This document shows, in pieces, positions 1 to 13,922 of a DNA stretch of 64,000 nucleotides. Where the stretch lies: assembly GCA_023374045.1 (NCBI GenBank), contig CM041779.1, positions 144,709,485-144,773,484 of the forward strand. Reading direction: 5' to 3'. A program made the position numbers and the translations under genes. Origin of the DNA: Limonium bicolor (lineage: Eukaryota > Streptophyta > Magnoliopsida > Caryophyllales > Plumbaginaceae). How positions within the stretch are numbered: position 1 is the first letter of the stretch; every line of letters begins with the position of its first letter. Below the pieces are notes generated by a model, which did no database searches, was not told the origin of the DNA, and saw nothing but the letters and a program-made list of their open reading frames with translations.

Positions 1-549
1 GACTACTTTGATGACTAGTGTCCTGTTCTGTTTGTGAATCTAAATACCCTGAATTTTGTTTAGTCCTGTTGGATGGACTTCTGTTTCTGGTTCTGCTAAG
101 GAAATTATCTTTTCCTTCTGTTTAAACCTCTGAATTTATACTCTGTTCTGCAAATGTTTTGAGCATGCTGGTTGATGAAGTTGGTCATCTACTGGGCATG
201 GTTGTGTGCTCACTCCCCTACTCTTACTAACTTTGCAGATTGATCAGCGAGGATCGCTCTTGTTTCTAGAGCTTAGCTAGTTAGCTTATTTGATTATTCA
301 GACTATTTCGATCATGATTTGTAGCCTACGGGCCTTAGTCACATCGACTCTTCCGCTTTTGATCTCTGATTTGACAACTACGTTGTATTTGTAGTTTAAA
401 GATATTTTTGTTACACTTTGATTATTCTTTCATACTAGTATCGTTTGGGCCTTATTTGCGAACTTTGGTTTAGAGCCTTGCGTTATTAGGTAGTAGTAAT
501 ACGCGGCGTGTAACGCCCCTAACTCCTAGGCCAGTGTTGGGGTCGTTAC
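1..549 (+). mobile_element. 3' end of an LTR (Ty3/gypsy type), start outside the window
   Basis: The segment ends with a typical plant LTR terminus: a TGTAACGCCCC motif at about 509-519 and a terminal GGGGTCGTTACA ending at 549. No primer binding site follows the end, so this is either a 3' LTR or a solo LTR rather than a 5' LTR. There is no coding sequence. The start, the target-site duplication and the exact family cannot be seen from this window. The first 500 bases do not resemble the LTRs of the large element at 2799-29172. Confidence 0.5.
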
Positions 550-735
550 AGCCCGTCACCTCGTGCAGGCATCGCGCGCCTGGCTCGCGTCCCTACGCAC
601 CGATCGGCCATCACCGCCTCTCATCTATGCCCCTGTGGGTTGTGCGCCCGTTACCCCCTTGCGTCAGCGGCCTTGTGCGTGCAACATCCGTCACCGCCTC
701 GTGCCCGCCTCTTGTGGGCGTCCTTCGCTTGCTCC
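550..735. other. GC-rich patch directly after the LTR end
   Basis: A short GC-rich island with repeated phrases such as CGTCACC and CGCCTCGTGC sits in otherwise AT-rich DNA. Short open frames cross it in several phases, but none shows a recognisable domain. Similar GC-rich patches occur at both ends of the Mutator-like element (about 29750-30060 and 57480-57740). A remnant of similar transposon-borne sequence is possible but not shown. Confidence 0.3.
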
Positions 736-2793
736 TTTACCATTAGAGCATTAGGGCAACTGATAAATTTCATGTTTATTTTGTAGTTTTATTGATTCTA
801 CCATTAGGGAAACGTTGGAAAAAGAAATGCCTACCGTACAAACTTGATGTTCAAGGTTGAACATGTTGTGAAAGTGCATGGAGCTCCACGTGAAGGAAAT
901 CATGGTTTAGTTTTTTTTTTTCCAAAGTGGGAGGCTAAGAATTTTTTTGATTTTTGTGTGTTGGATTTGCTATAAAGTTATGTCATCTATGTGTGAAGGG
1001 TACAACACGGCTTATGAATGTTTGATACAACAAGATTTGAGATGCTTAAATATTAAATGTCCAATATATGTATATATATACCATTTGTGAGCAATGAACA
1101 CTGTTGCATGTCTAAAATTCCATTATACGTTTTTAGTTTCAAAATTATTGTGTATCGTTGGAATAACTTTAGTAGATCTAGGCTTTAACTAAGCATTCAG
1201 GTGAATTCGGTTCGGGTGGATTCGGGTTGTACCAAATTACGGGTTGATTTGATTTTGGTTCAGGCCGGTTTGGACTTTTGAGTCACATTTTGGATGACAT
1301 CATTTGGTTTAAAATCGGGTTCGGATCGGGTTGGGTCGGATCGATTTTCCGGGTTCGGGTCACTTTTACCAGATCTAGTCTCAATGGAAAAGAAACCAAG
1401 ATGAAAAAAGCAATTTCTTGGCCAGCCATAACTTATTGGTCAATTGTTAAGAGTATAATGTATTTTGGCTCAATAATAATATATTTTTGGTTAATTATTA
1501 TTGTATTTTTAGACAATTATTAATGTATTCTTAATCAATTACTGATGTATTATTGATTTTTTTAGAATAAATTAATGTATAATCTTCTATCAATATATAA
1601 AAGTTATCATTAAACTTTACTTTAATGAAAATACAAGCATAATATCCTTTACAAAAGATGTATTGTACTTTACAGAAGTTTATATGCAGGTAAGTTACCT
1701 GCATAAGAATGTAGGTAATTCGTTCTGAATTAAAAATGAAAATGTAATGAAGTTAATGATATATATTGCTACTCAAAATGAAAAAGATCATTATAAACTG
1801 ATAAGTACTATTGAAAGAAATTTGATTTACGGGTTAATCAATCATAAAAAAATATGTCTTGGCTTTTGCTTTAATTTTTAAAAAAATTGAGAAATTTTAT
1901 CGAATACCACCGAGTTTTTGTTTAATTTATGATAACCACTATGTTTTAAAAGTTACACAGGATAATTTTGAGTTTTTTATTTATTTGACCAGATAACACC
2001 CCATCTCAAGTTTTGTTAGTCGTTCCTTTAATATCTATGAAAAAAAGACTAAACTACCCCTGTTATTAGTTAAATGAAAATGGTATCTTATAGAACTTAT
2101 CAGTATGACAAAATCACTGTCCGGCGGTTAATTATTAACAAGTGTAATTTAATCTTTTACCAGGAATATTAATGGAATATGGAACGGAGGGTAGTTGGGT
2201 GAAAGAAGTAAAATCTCAATATTATCGTGTGTAATTTTAAAAATGTATTGGTATATCAAGATTATGCAAAAAAAAATAGTTGTATTTAGTAATATTTCCT
2301 AAAATTTTATGATATATTATAAAATTGATCATTTGGATGGGCGGGTCAGGTTCGGGAAGGACCAACAACACTTGTTACGTCCATCAGGCTTGATTCTAGA
2401 GTCTGAAGCACATTCTCTTGATTTCCGAGCTAGAATAGACCTAGATATTTTTAGTTATTTCAGTGTATGTTGCGCTTGACCTAGTTTTTTAGTTTTTCAA
2501 TATATAATTATTAAAATTGAAATATATATAAATATATTTTATATAATTTTTTAAATATATATATATATATATATATTATAATTTATTATATGTATATACT
2601 ATAATATTCGAGTGGGACACCTAAAATTTTTTCTTTGTAAATCTGTATTCTCATTCATCACCTTCTTTAACATACTAGAAAAGACTCAAACAATACATTA
2701 GGACACTTTGAAGTACCGACTTTGTGAGTGTCTCCACACCTTAGGCACACACACTTTAGCTTACGATTTGCTAAAACACTTCATGATAATTTC
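736..2793. other. Gene-free AT-rich spacer with low-complexity patches
   Basis: No coding region or complete transposon was recognised here. A patch at about 1195-1385 is built of repeated TTCGGGT/GGTTCGG words and ends in CACTTTTACCAGATCTAG. That composition resembles degenerate hAT-type repeats common in plants, but no matching left terminus is seen. A (TA)n tract lies at about 2548-2577. The right edge of this spacer is the target site of the large LTR element. Confidence 0.45.
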
Positions 2794-3198
2794 AATACTG
2801 AAACACCCCTGAACAATTAATCACATAAAATCATAAACGCGAGGAGATTATCCGAAAATAACACGTTATATATTCGGACATAAAATAATGTATGAACAAT
2901 TAAGCTTATTATATACATGTACGAAAACATGACAACGTCACACATTAACTCGGTCACGTACTTAGGTATGTACGTATTTGTATTCTAACGTTACAATATT
3001 ACAACGTCGTATGTAATAAATAATAACGTCGCATAGTTACGTACAACTAAAACGCGACAAAATAAAAGGGGCTTATACATAACGTAACAAAATTAAGTGG
3101 TCGCGTATCTAACTAATAACGCGATATATTATATAGTTTCACAAATATATAACTAAGCATGTATACAACTTATACAAAAAAAAAAGGAGCAAATGTGC

Positions 3199-3268
3199 TC
3201 CCGCCGAAGTTCAAACCTCGTACCTCTCATATACCTCCTAAACGCTTTAACCGGATGAACTATGCTCG
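3199..3268 (-). other. tRNA-like sequence in the 5' LTR
   Basis: Read on the minus strand, this stretch has an A-box-like segment (CATCCGGTTAAAGCG) followed by a degenerate B box. The equivalent stretch of the 3' LTR keeps a perfect GGTTCGAACC. It does not fold into a clear cloverleaf by eye and is probably a tRNA-derived fragment captured by the LTR, not a functional tRNA. Confidence 0.4.
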
Positions 3269-4699
3269 TATTCAATAACTATTATGCAACACTTAAACTT
3301 GTTATAAAACAACAAACAAAACTGACTCCACCTATGCCACTTATTACAATCCGGTAATACTCCCGAATCAAAAGAAAACCACAGATAAAATTCCTACTAA
3401 TTGATTTCCCCATTCAGGTCTGATCGGTAATCACCACTCCCCACCAGAACCAAAAAAAAAGAAATCAGCAGATCATCGAGGCTCCTTGGTGTCGCCTGAA
3501 AACAAAAAAAAAAATTCAACTAAAACAGCCATGCTGCTATCGAGCACTGAGCTTGATGAAACCAGACATGGAAGAACAACCACCACCTGAGCCAGCCTTG
3601 TTTTCAGTGAGAATTAACCTGGGCAATGGCCTGCACTCAAGTCTGTCTCGGTCCAAACTCCCACGCACCAGTGCTACCTTTTTCTAACTTCCATGAACTC
3701 CCTCAATTGATCTCTACAACAGCAACTCCAAGTCAAGTAAACCATGCTCCTATGTCAACATCAAGTGCTAGAGAATCAGACAAGAGGGCAGCCACTCACG
3801 TGGGAGTTTGAACACTCCAAACTTCCACAAATTCTCCATCGAAACTTCCATCCACTAGCTGATAACCAGTTTCCTGCATTCAGTCTTCTCTAACTTTATT
3901 CCCTAATTAGTGCCTTTGCTCAGTCATTCTCCTCCTCACTTGCATGCTAGCGCCAACAACAACTCAGAGAACTCCTTTTGCTTTGCTCATGCGTGAAGGT
4001 AAGCTAAATCTTCACGGTTGTGCTTCTGTTTTTTTTCTGTCCTCTTCGGTTCTCCTCTTTGTGCCTGATCGGAACCTCCACTCTTGCAGTATAGCGAGTC
4101 TCCTTGCAACCGATGCATCTCCTTCAAAAAAAAAAGGAAAAAGAGGAAACTGATAAAGAACCAGCATTCTGGTGTGAATATCAGTTCCAGGTAAACCATG
4201 AGCAGCCTTGTCTAAATACCTTCTCTGTCAAGTTCTGATCGAAACTTCTTGCTAAATCCTTACTGAAACAGAACCAAAAGTTGAGGCCAGGAGTTCTGTG
4301 TCACACTGCCAATCAAAACTGAAGAGAAATCCAAGGAGAAAGCTAGCTCCTAATCAAGGTAGAAGAAAATAAAAACTACCAAGAATCTGGGTATTAAAAC
4401 TCTTGATATCAGAATCAGAAATGAATAGCAAACTCACCTTGGCACTTGGTTCTGTCTAGGTGCGAAGTTACCAAGGTGCACCAAGGGCTAACCCAGGAAA
4501 AACAAGCCCTTAACACCCAAGGTAGTAACCCTCAATTCATGCTCTGTCCATACCATAAAACTATACTGAAACTCTTGGATTATGCTGTCGAAGGTCTATG
4601 TCAAAACCTGTTCACCATCTCAGATTCGTTTTTTACATGTGTTTTCTGCTTACTAACTTCGCAGAGGTTTACTCGTATTGTTGTGGGTCTGATTTAAAA

Positions 4700-7620
4700 A
4701 TTTTAGACCAAGATAAAACACCTAACTAATTCATAAACACTCTGAGCGGTTTAGAAAAAAAAACTAGTGCAGGAGTCAGCCCAAATCTGCAACTTATGTC
4801 TTGGTGAAACCGATTTTTAGAATGTAATTTATAGATGTTGTTAGCTGGAGTTTAAGCTTAACAACCCACTAATATATTAGACCAAGGGTAACTAAACTGA
4901 GAGTGCTAGAGAAAACAAGTTAACACCTTTGAAATGGGTAATAGAAGAACTGAAATGCAGAAGCTTAATCTAGTCTCGGTTTGCAGATTTCATTTTCAGG
5001 AGAGAAAAAAAAAATCAGTAGCAGTAGCAATGCTGTCTTGGGTGGGTTTGGAGTTCTAAAACATTTAACGAAGTGGGGAATTCCTTGAGGGGAACTAATA
5101 GACTGATTAAGGAACTAAAAGAAAAGATTTAAACAGAGGTGCACAGATTTATGATTTCAGTTTTACAAATCTTCAGTTCTGTTTCTGTAACATTACAGTT
5201 TTAGCATAACGAAACTTCTGTAGCTTCAACAATGCTATGGTGGATCTTTCCTGAACTTAAAACTACATTAAAAAGATAACTAGGTAGTTAGATAACGTGA
5301 GAGTGTGTTTTAAAAGAAAAGAAAAAAAAAAGAACTAACCTGATGCATCAGTAGAAAGGAAAGAACAGAAGAAAATCATAGCAGGAAATTTCACATCAGC
5401 TCAGTTTCAGTTTTTTTTTTTCATTTCCTTTCAGTTCAGTATATGGGATGCATCAGTAGGGTAACAGGGATGCTTAGGTTGTCCTTTAAGTTTAAAACAT
5501 AGATACAACACTTAATTAAGTAGATGAGTGCTTAGGGATAAATTGGGAGACAGTTATGAGTAAAACAGAAGAGGATAAAAGCCAGGATATCAGGATTTCA
5601 TATTGCAGTTTTATAGTTTCAGTTTTAGTTTTCTTCCCAGTTTAGTATGAGGTTTTCTGTAACAATAGCAATTTTGTTTTGGGCCTGTCTTAAAGCTAAA
5701 CCTTGAGTAAACACTTAACTATTGGGAAAACAATTTGTGAAAAGAATTAGAAGTTAGATTAGCAAACAAAAGAAAAGGAATACAAGAGGATATAGCAGCT
5801 TCATACCTCAGTTTTTACAGTTTTATTTCAGTTCTGTATAACTGAACTACACAAGTGTTAAAGAAATTGTAGTGGCTCACTAATGAACCCAAGCTATTGC
5901 TAACATACCGAACTAGGTGGATATGTACATTTGGAAGATTTGAAGTCATTTACATAAGTAAAAAGAAAAACTGAAGTTAAATGAATTGAAATGCAGAATT
6001 GTGTGTCTCAGTTTTTCTGTAAATTCGGTTTCTATAAAAACGAGGTACAGATGGGAGTTGAGTGTTGTATTGGTTTAAAATGAATCTAAGACATTCCTAA
6101 TACATCTTCCAAGGAAGTTATATGATTTGGAAAGAAATTAAAGGTCAGACTAGAAAAAAACAGAAGGACAACAATAAGGGGAGATTGCATCAGTTTCGGT
6201 TTTATGTAGGTTCTGTGTAACAGATTTTTTTTCAGAAGCGTGGTCCTTATTGCTTTGAGTCTGTCTGGGGATTTAAAACCATACTAAGACTTTTAACTAA
6301 GGGGCTAAATAGATTGGGGAAATAGAAACCAAGGTAAGGAACTAAAAAGAAAGACAAAACAGCACCAGATTATACCTCAGTTTTATCAGTTTTGAATTAG
6401 CTTCGAGTTTCAGTTTTTTTTCTGGTGTTTGTATAATGAAACTTCATAGGTTTTTCTAAATGGGGATATTTGGAGCTGGCTTTAGTTGGAGACTGGCCTA
6501 GTACACTTAACTAACTGGTTAGTAAATTGGGGAAAAACAGACAGAGAACACTTCAAGGGGATACCTCAGTTTGTGATCTCAGTTTCTCTTTGAATCTGTT
6601 TGGGACATCTCAGTAACTCTGTCTAATTTCTTGGGCCCTATCTGTAGTGTTAGAATCTTACTTAAGGTCTTAACTAACCAAGTCGATAATATGAGATAGA
6701 TTGAGGGCCAATACGTGAGTTGACAGGAGGGAATAGCAGAGAAGATAGCAGAAATTTAATACTTCAGTCTTATGCTTTATTTTTGGAAGTTTGTCTCTGT
6801 TTTCTGTACAGAGAATTAAGTGAGTATTATTGGAGTAGTTTTGAGTTTAAAATGGAGATAAAACACTTAGCTGAGTAAGAAGTACATAGGGGTAAGATTG
6901 AAGGACAGTTAGGTGAATAACAGAAGGGAGTAAAAGGAAAGATAACAGAATAGAATGTTTCAGTTTTATGATCCTCCTGAAAATCTGTTTCTGTATAACT
7001 ATGTATAGAATGGTTTGAAGGGGTTATATTGAGCTGCTAATAAAACTAAACACCTCTAATATACCTTAGTAAGCTATGAATGGATTGGGTAAATTAGTAA
7101 CCAGATTAAAGAGTAGAAAGGAAAATAGAAGGAAGGACAATGCATCGGTCTGGTTTGGTTCTTGATTGTCTTTTTGTATCTGTTTCTGTGTAATTAATTA
7201 CAGATGCTATGTGGGTGCTTTATGAGTATAGTCTTGAGTTTAAACCAAGGTTAACACCCATAACTAGTGGGTAAACACTACAGGAAAGAAACAAACATAA
7301 ACTGAACTAACTAGCAACAAGAACCAAGAGGGAATGTGTAGCTTGTGCTTCAGTTTCATTGATGTTATAGCTTTTGTATAACTGTGTTACAAGGGTATTA
7401 TAAGTATGATTCTAGTTTAATAATGAACCCAAATAATAGCTAATAAATATAACTAGGTTAGCGAAACATGTGGAGAAGGTTAAACATCAATCACTACATT
7501 AAAGGTGGGATTAGATAATGTATTTGTGTTTCAAATTTAGAAACTTTTGGGCTTATGTATAAATGGGTTCTAGGGGTATTCTATGGTCTATGTTATCATT
7601 ATACAAGGGTTAAAACATTG
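4700..7620 (+). repeat. Degenerate ~200-bp tandem array inside the 5' LTR
   Basis: A recurring block can be followed roughly ten times. Each pass has a stretch like AAACACTTAACTAA, then a purine-rich run with GAACTAAAAGAAAAG or CAGAAGGAA, then CTCAGTTTTATCAGTTTC and TTCTGTTTCTGTATAAC, then a GAGTTTAAAAC segment. Copies are diverged in sequence and length. The same array lies in the 3' LTR at about 15800-19700, interrupted by a CACTA insertion. Amplification of this block probably explains much of the unusual LTR length. Confidence 0.6.
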
Positions 7621-9450
7621 CTCACCTATTTAGCTAAGGAGGGAATACACTTGAGACAAGTTAAATCTATCTTATGTAAACATGTTACATGGTCAACGCT
7701 TAAAATGCTCTAAAACATTAACTAGGAAAAAGGACTTGGTTAACGTGTAAAATAAGGGTGTGAACGCCCTAGGAGTAACATAAAGTCTAACACGTGGGAA
7801 GTCCTAAGGGCTAATAAAGGTTGAACATTCAACAAAGGTTCAGCTAGGAAATAACTCCCGATAATAATAATTTGATAAATTCGGGAAGTGTCACAAAGGT
7901 CGTCACATGGAATCATAAACTGACACATTGTTTGTAATTAACGTTAGGGCCGTAGCGAACTCCGACCGGGACCCCGTGCATGAGACAACTCGTACCTTCG
8001 AATAAGGTATGGATATGTGTGGTCCGTATGTTGCCGTGTTACACAGCTTGTTTGTTGTGTGCCCTTGTGTGAAAATGACCATAAGATTAAAGCATGAAAT
8101 TGGATTGCTTGCTTATCTTGCTTATATGATTGTTGCATATTATTTGCGTGCACACAGTAGTTTCGTCCCTCCTCGTTTATGGAACTTGAGATGAAACACG
8201 AAGAACTACGCAAACAAAACGAAACAACTATACAAGGAGAAAACTCCTCTCAAACTATAGAGGGCTCCTAATGACACCCACTATGGTGTCGAGCTACCTT
8301 TGATAATGAACAATAACTACCAATTGGTGGAACATGAGAATAACCCGGGAAGACAACATCTCGGGCCGCGCGGTATGGAATACTCGGGAGTTGGTATCTG
8401 CATCAGATCCTTCGACCATCTATGGTGGAGCACATCCTGGAGTCTAGAGGTGACTCCGCTTTCTCGACCCTGGGCGTCGGGAATGGGGGAGTGACAAATT
8501 GGTGGAGCATATCCTAGAGTCTAGAGGCGACTCCTCTTTCTCGGCACATGACGTCGGGAATGGGGGATTAGCTATGGAGGAGACGTCAACCAATGTGCGG
8601 TGATAAGAGAACTCACAATTAATCCATAAAGAAACAAGGAAAGATTGGCACCTACATGATATGGTCACGGGATCCAAACTATATCCCCAGACCTGGTGCA
8701 AGGAAAGAGAAAGAAAATACACATTATGGGAATAAGAGAAAAGAAATAAAACACACAACGCTCGAATGATCCCATAGTGAGGATCATGAGTATAACATAC
8801 CTATGCACACGTTTTATTATGTACATGATTGCTGTTGTGATACTAGTAGCTTGTTGTGTTTGGTTGTTGTTGCTAATGCCTGGCTACCTTTAAGTGTGTA
8901 TGATACCATGATGTATTGAGGTGTGCTTTACTACTTTATTATAGCATGTAAATTGACTTAATAATATTCGACCAAGTAGTCGTGTAGCCCGGCAACATAC
9001 GGGCTACACATATTCATACTTAGCGTAGTTTGCTGAGTCCTTTACAACCCAATTTTTACAGGTATTGTGCCGGACGATAACAGAGCGTAGGCGGGATGGC
9101 TACCATGGGGGTAGTCCATCAGGGCATGACTTTTAAGTTTGTAGTAGTATTTATAATGTATAGGTTGTTACTAAACCCGAGATGTAAATTCCAGATTATG
9201 ATTTGGTAATTTTGTTGTAGACACTTGGTATTTGAGAATTGTACTTTATGTTGTATATGAGTTTTGATAGAGGGCTGTTTCCAGTCATACAGACCGTAAC
9301 TTGGTGTTGGAAGAGTGGACGTGTCAACCACGTGGGTGGTTGGCGTCTGTGACACCTGGATGGAGTTTATTCCGCTGCATAGTCAACTTGTAATATGGCG
9401 AGGAGCGATGTTTGTATTGTTGAATGTTTATTCGGGGGTGTTACAGAAAG

Positions 9451-9478
9451 TGGTATCAGAGCGTAGTTACGCTCTGAT
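9451..9478 (+). promoter_or_regulatory. Primer binding site (initiator Met-tRNA) overlapping a perfect hairpin
   Basis: TGGTATCAGAGC at 9451-9462 is the standard plant primer site for initiator Met-tRNA and begins 5 bases after the LTR end. Bases 9455-9465 (ATCAGAGCGTA) are the exact reverse complement of 9468-9478 (TACGCTCTGAT), separated by 2 bases. The primer site therefore lies mostly within one arm of an 11-bp inverted repeat. Confidence 0.85.
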
Positions 9479-12400
9479 GACTGGAACATAGAAGTACCGA
9501 GTATAGGAAAACCTGGAATTAGGAATTCTGACAGTGGGTTAAGGGTTGGGGTAGTACGTGAGGCGCGTTAGTTAGGGTTCTTTCCCAGTAATTACTGGAT
9601 ACCTAACAGATACCTACACCCACCCCAAGTCCCAAATTTCCTTTTAAAATCATAGAGAGAATGCCGGAGAGGTAGAAAGCCTCCTCACACTCGGGAAAAC
9701 CCGATCCGACATCTACTTAACGTTATCAACCCGTGAAGTTCAAAGACGTTGCCAAAGGGATAATATCCATAGAGGGACCAATTTTAGCGACAACTTGGGT
9801 CGACATGCTTAGCAGTCGATAGGACCCTACCCGACAAACAAAGAGAACCAAAATACCCCAAAAATTCATGAAATAAATAAAGCTTAAATAAACAATTAAT
9901 TAAGATAAGGATGGGATTGAGAGAGATTATACAGTTCATACACTTGAGAGATTAATTTTAGTAAAACTCTCATAAAACAACGAAATAAGAGAATATGGGT
10001 TGAGACGAAATTACACCATAAAATTGGTACAATCCCTAATGCTTGATAAAGCATGACACAATTTTATACACTAAAATCTAATATTTCGGGATTCAATAAA
10101 TTCCCTGCTCCTTCTTACATTTATCTCCATTCTCTGCATTACCTGAAAGACACAACGCCTCAACTGGCGATCAGTATGCATCGTCACCACCTCCTTTCTC
10201 CTTCTTTATATTCAATCATTCTTTTACTCTACAACACTATAATAGCACACCATTGAAATGGGCAACAAGCATTACAAATATCTAATCGCTAGTTCAGTGT
10301 GTGGCATATATGCCCATTTAACCACCATCACCATACACGACCTACCTCACCATTAGTATATAACTATCCAAATACATGGCTACCGTGACTTCTTATGAAG
10401 CTCAAATCCTCTATTTTGATTCTTTCTACTGCTCATTGCTTCTTGCACAACAATTCTTCTCAACTTTAATTTGCAACCCTCGGAGATCAAAAACACATTG
10501 ATATAGCCCATAAACAGACCTCTTGAACTTTATAAGTAACCAATAGTATCAGGCACTAGTTGCCACCCAAATACAACTCAACGATCGAAAATAAATATTG
10601 AGACCTCGGTGGTGATAAATCCGGAGTACCTACCACTCGTTTAGTAGACCAAGAGGGTAAAAAGCTAGACTAGTCCAAGTAAGAGAAACACACAAGGAAT
10701 AATAAACAGAAAGTAACAAAAGGTTTACAAGACCCAGAAAAGATTAATATGGAAAACGGGATAACGTGTAAGTCAGATAGAGGTGAGCCTAAACGGGCCA
10801 AAAAAAAAATCAGACAAATATTTATGAGGAGGGAAATATCCGGAGGAAACTAAATATTTATGAACAATAGGGTATCAGAATTTGGAAATTTTGAACAAAA
10901 TCAAAGGGGGCAATAGAGAGATTGATTGATGGGCTAAGATGAGTAATGAATCATTTTGTAACTTCAATATTAATTTGTAAGTATGAGGAAATCATAGTAA
11001 TATGAAGAATGGGGAAGTATACCATTGTACACCCAATTGACTAGCACTGGAATTTATGAGACCGTGTAGCGAATGAACACGTATACATACCCAAATGGTA
11101 CGAGGATTGGAGTGAGAAGAACTTATAATTCAAGAAAATATAGATTGGAGGGAACACCCATATGAAGATGTATATAAATCAAGGGATCATATTATAATAT
11201 AAGTACGACCTTGAACCTTATGACACATGAGTATGTATTTAGGTACACACCTAGATGTATACAAAGTTAGAAGATTTACGCACTTAATCTCCAAGCTTAG
11301 ATCCTGTTACTAGTCCATGAATTGATTGCTAGACAACTAGAAACCAGTGGGTTAAGAATTAAAAATTTGTTAAACTAATTATTTGTTAAAACGGATGTGC
11401 AAGATTGAACTTGACCCTGGCCAGGTCAAGTGACACCGAGCACAAATTGGGGTGCTGAGGTAGCCCAACACTTACGCTGATCACGTCAGTGTTGGATGAT
11501 TCTCGAAACCCCCTACAAGTGGACGCATAACTACAAATAGGTGTCAAATTGTATGCAAATTGGATGAATCGCGAAGAAAGCGTTGTTGCTACTGGACAAT
11601 AAAATCACATAGAATACATGGATACATGGTTCGAAACCTAGAAAGTAAACACATACATGGAAAACATGTACTAAGATCCATTCTAATTGTTTTTCACCCT
11701 TTCCTTGTTCTTCGGTATTGATAAACATCAGAGGCTTGGTAATCTGGCTGTAGAGAAATCGAAACAAAGCCATAAAACCCAAATCAATTTTGAGGTTCTG
11801 GAAAATGGTGAGCGAATAGGTACTGCATTTTTCTCTCTCGTTGGGCTGAATCGAAGATTGAGGTTTTTATGTAAAGTGGTGCTAACGACAGTTGTGTATT
11901 ATGAAGACTAAATAAAGTATATAAACGAAAAAAAATAAACTATTAATTTTAATAATTATGGTTTTGGAAATTAATGGGTAAGTACGGCTGATTTTGGGAA
12001 ATTTTTGTATCGGGTAAACACAAGCTTCTGGCGTTAACATTTGGTAACTACAATAAATTGGGAATTTTCTTAGAGCTGATTAAGTATAAAGAGTGAATTT
12101 AAGGTTGGTGTTAGATATTGGTGTTTGTCTAACATTAGTTATATTTTGAGATCAACTTGGAAACTAACGTTTTGGTTGAGTATGAAAGGTGATTAACTTG
12201 GTGGCTGAACTAGAGTAATTCAGTGGTGATTTAGAAACCAAAAAAAAAATTGGTGGAGGATGAGCTAATCGGTTATAGTAGCAAGGACTATCCCCGGCTG
12301 ATACACGAACAATTACACTTTTTATATATATTATTCAGTTCTAGATTGCTATGCAATGTGCGAGGATGTTTGTTTGTGGTGTGGAGAAAATAGTAAGACA

Positions 12401-13610
12401 CTGAACCTTGTGACTAAGCAGAGCTAATCAATAAGCTGTTGCTTGATACAATCATAAGAACAATGATGATAATAAGGAAACTAAATATCCTATGTTAAAC
12501 AATTTGCAATCATAGAGACTTCTAACATATACAATTCGGCAACCTTTAGACTTAAACTAAAGGAGGTCAACCAGCAGTGTCAAGGCCATATTTGGGCTGG
12601 AAAATAAAAAGGTTACTTAAAGACGAAGAAAAGTCAAATTTGGCGGTACGCATCAAAGGAGAAAATAGGTAACAATGCTAGGAGAGTAAACTAGCTAACT
12701 ACATATAATTATGATCGGTAATAAAAATCAAACATGTTGTCGTAACGACGACACGCTTGTAACATTGAAAAACACCAGGCACTAAACCATTACTACAAAG
12801 CATATATGAATATAAGCCTAAAGGGCAGCTAGGAAGAAAAACCCAGACGCTTAAAAGCGCCCTAAAAGAATGAATATCCGACCACCAAAGAAAATGAATA
12901 GACAGATTACAAGCCACCAAAATCGTGCATAAATTCAAATGCCCCACGACAGTCAAGAGGCCTTTATTCCTAAATGATAAGGATACAATTAAGCCATGCA
13001 CCACCTTGGAAGACATAGTGAGGGAAAACTAAACCTGAAGGAAATCAGAGTCGCACAATAGAAGCTGGTGGACCGTATCTCACATTTCCCAGATGAATAA
13101 CAAGTGACCTATAGGTCAATACCTTAACCCTAGAGAGGCTAAACCCGAATCCGTGGTCAAGGAATTTGATAGGATCATAAGGTGAGCTAATAGCATAGAA
13201 ACTAGAGTGCCCTACGAGAAGTAAACATCCTGAACCAAAGTTTAAGGATGATAGAAAAGGGATTACGTGGGCGTAATCCATTTTTAAGGGGGGTAGGCAC
13301 GTTGCGTTTTTACTGGGTTATTACACGTTTGTGGTGTTGATTTGGGTGCTATGTGTGAACTGTGTGTGGATTGGTTTGAATGCATGGTAGTCATAAATGA
13401 ATGACTTGTTCATCTGGTTGCTATGAGTGCAGTACAAAAATATCATTGGTACATTGCAGTATTATTGAGCCACAGATGTGGCGTGGTGCTTATAAGCACA
13501 AATGGTGAAATAGAATTGTGGAACTTGCGGGACATGATCCCTTGGTTAGAGAGAACGTATTCAGGACTTAATCTTGGCGTTGTGTGTGTTCCTACAGCCA
13601 CACGTTGGTT

Positions 13611-13745
13611 GTGTGTATGAATGGTATGTACGTGTATGTGCACTTGTGCTTTGAATTGTGTGTGTATGAATGGTATGCACGTGTATGTGCACTTGTGCAT
13701 TGGATTGTGTGTGTGTATAAATGGTATGTACGTGTATGTACACTT
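13611..13745 (+). repeat. Minisatellite of ~60 bp, about 2.3 copies
   Basis: Units read TGTATGAATGGTATGTACGT, then GTATGTGCACTTGTG, repeated with small changes near 13612, 13668 and 13715. The GTAYGTG-rich text gives several overlapping open frames that are artefacts of the repeat. Confidence 0.7.
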
Positions 13746-13922
13746 CGTTATGAATGAATGCTGTGTACTTTTTGGTTTACACCTTATGGGAACTTGTGTG
13801 GAGCACACTAATGTGGCTTGGTGATTATAAGCACCGAGAAATATAATATACGTGACTTGATCCCTATGAGTAACAGGAATGGAAACCACAAGTTAAGGAA
13901 GTAAGACTTCGGGACGAAGTCT

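Larger units (their letters stand above)
2799..9445 (+). repeat. 5' LTR of the LARD element (6647 bp)
   Basis: It begins TGAAACACCCCTGAAC and ends TTCGGGGGTGTTACA, immediately before the primer site. It aligns almost end to end with the 3' LTR, with scattered substitutions and one obvious length difference: about 40 extra bases near 3155-3200, before the tRNA-like stretch. Short open frames inside it (for example 3626-3811 and 4446-4697) recur in the 3' LTR only because the LTRs are copies. A TCCGCTGCAT motif lies near its 3' end (9371-9380) and recurs at the equivalent place in several other LTRs of this window. Confidence 0.93.

Noticed and set aside
3626..4697. Open frames at 3626-3811 and 4446-4697 that recur at 14728-14913 and 15550-15801
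   Set aside because: They recur only because both lie in the two LTR copies of one element. They are short, lack domains, and other frames of the same stretch are equally open.
13443..13889. 148-codon minus-strand open frame in the LARD interior
   Set aside because: Its middle is translation of the GTATGTGCACTTG minisatellite (HIHVHTIHTH repeats), and there is no domain.
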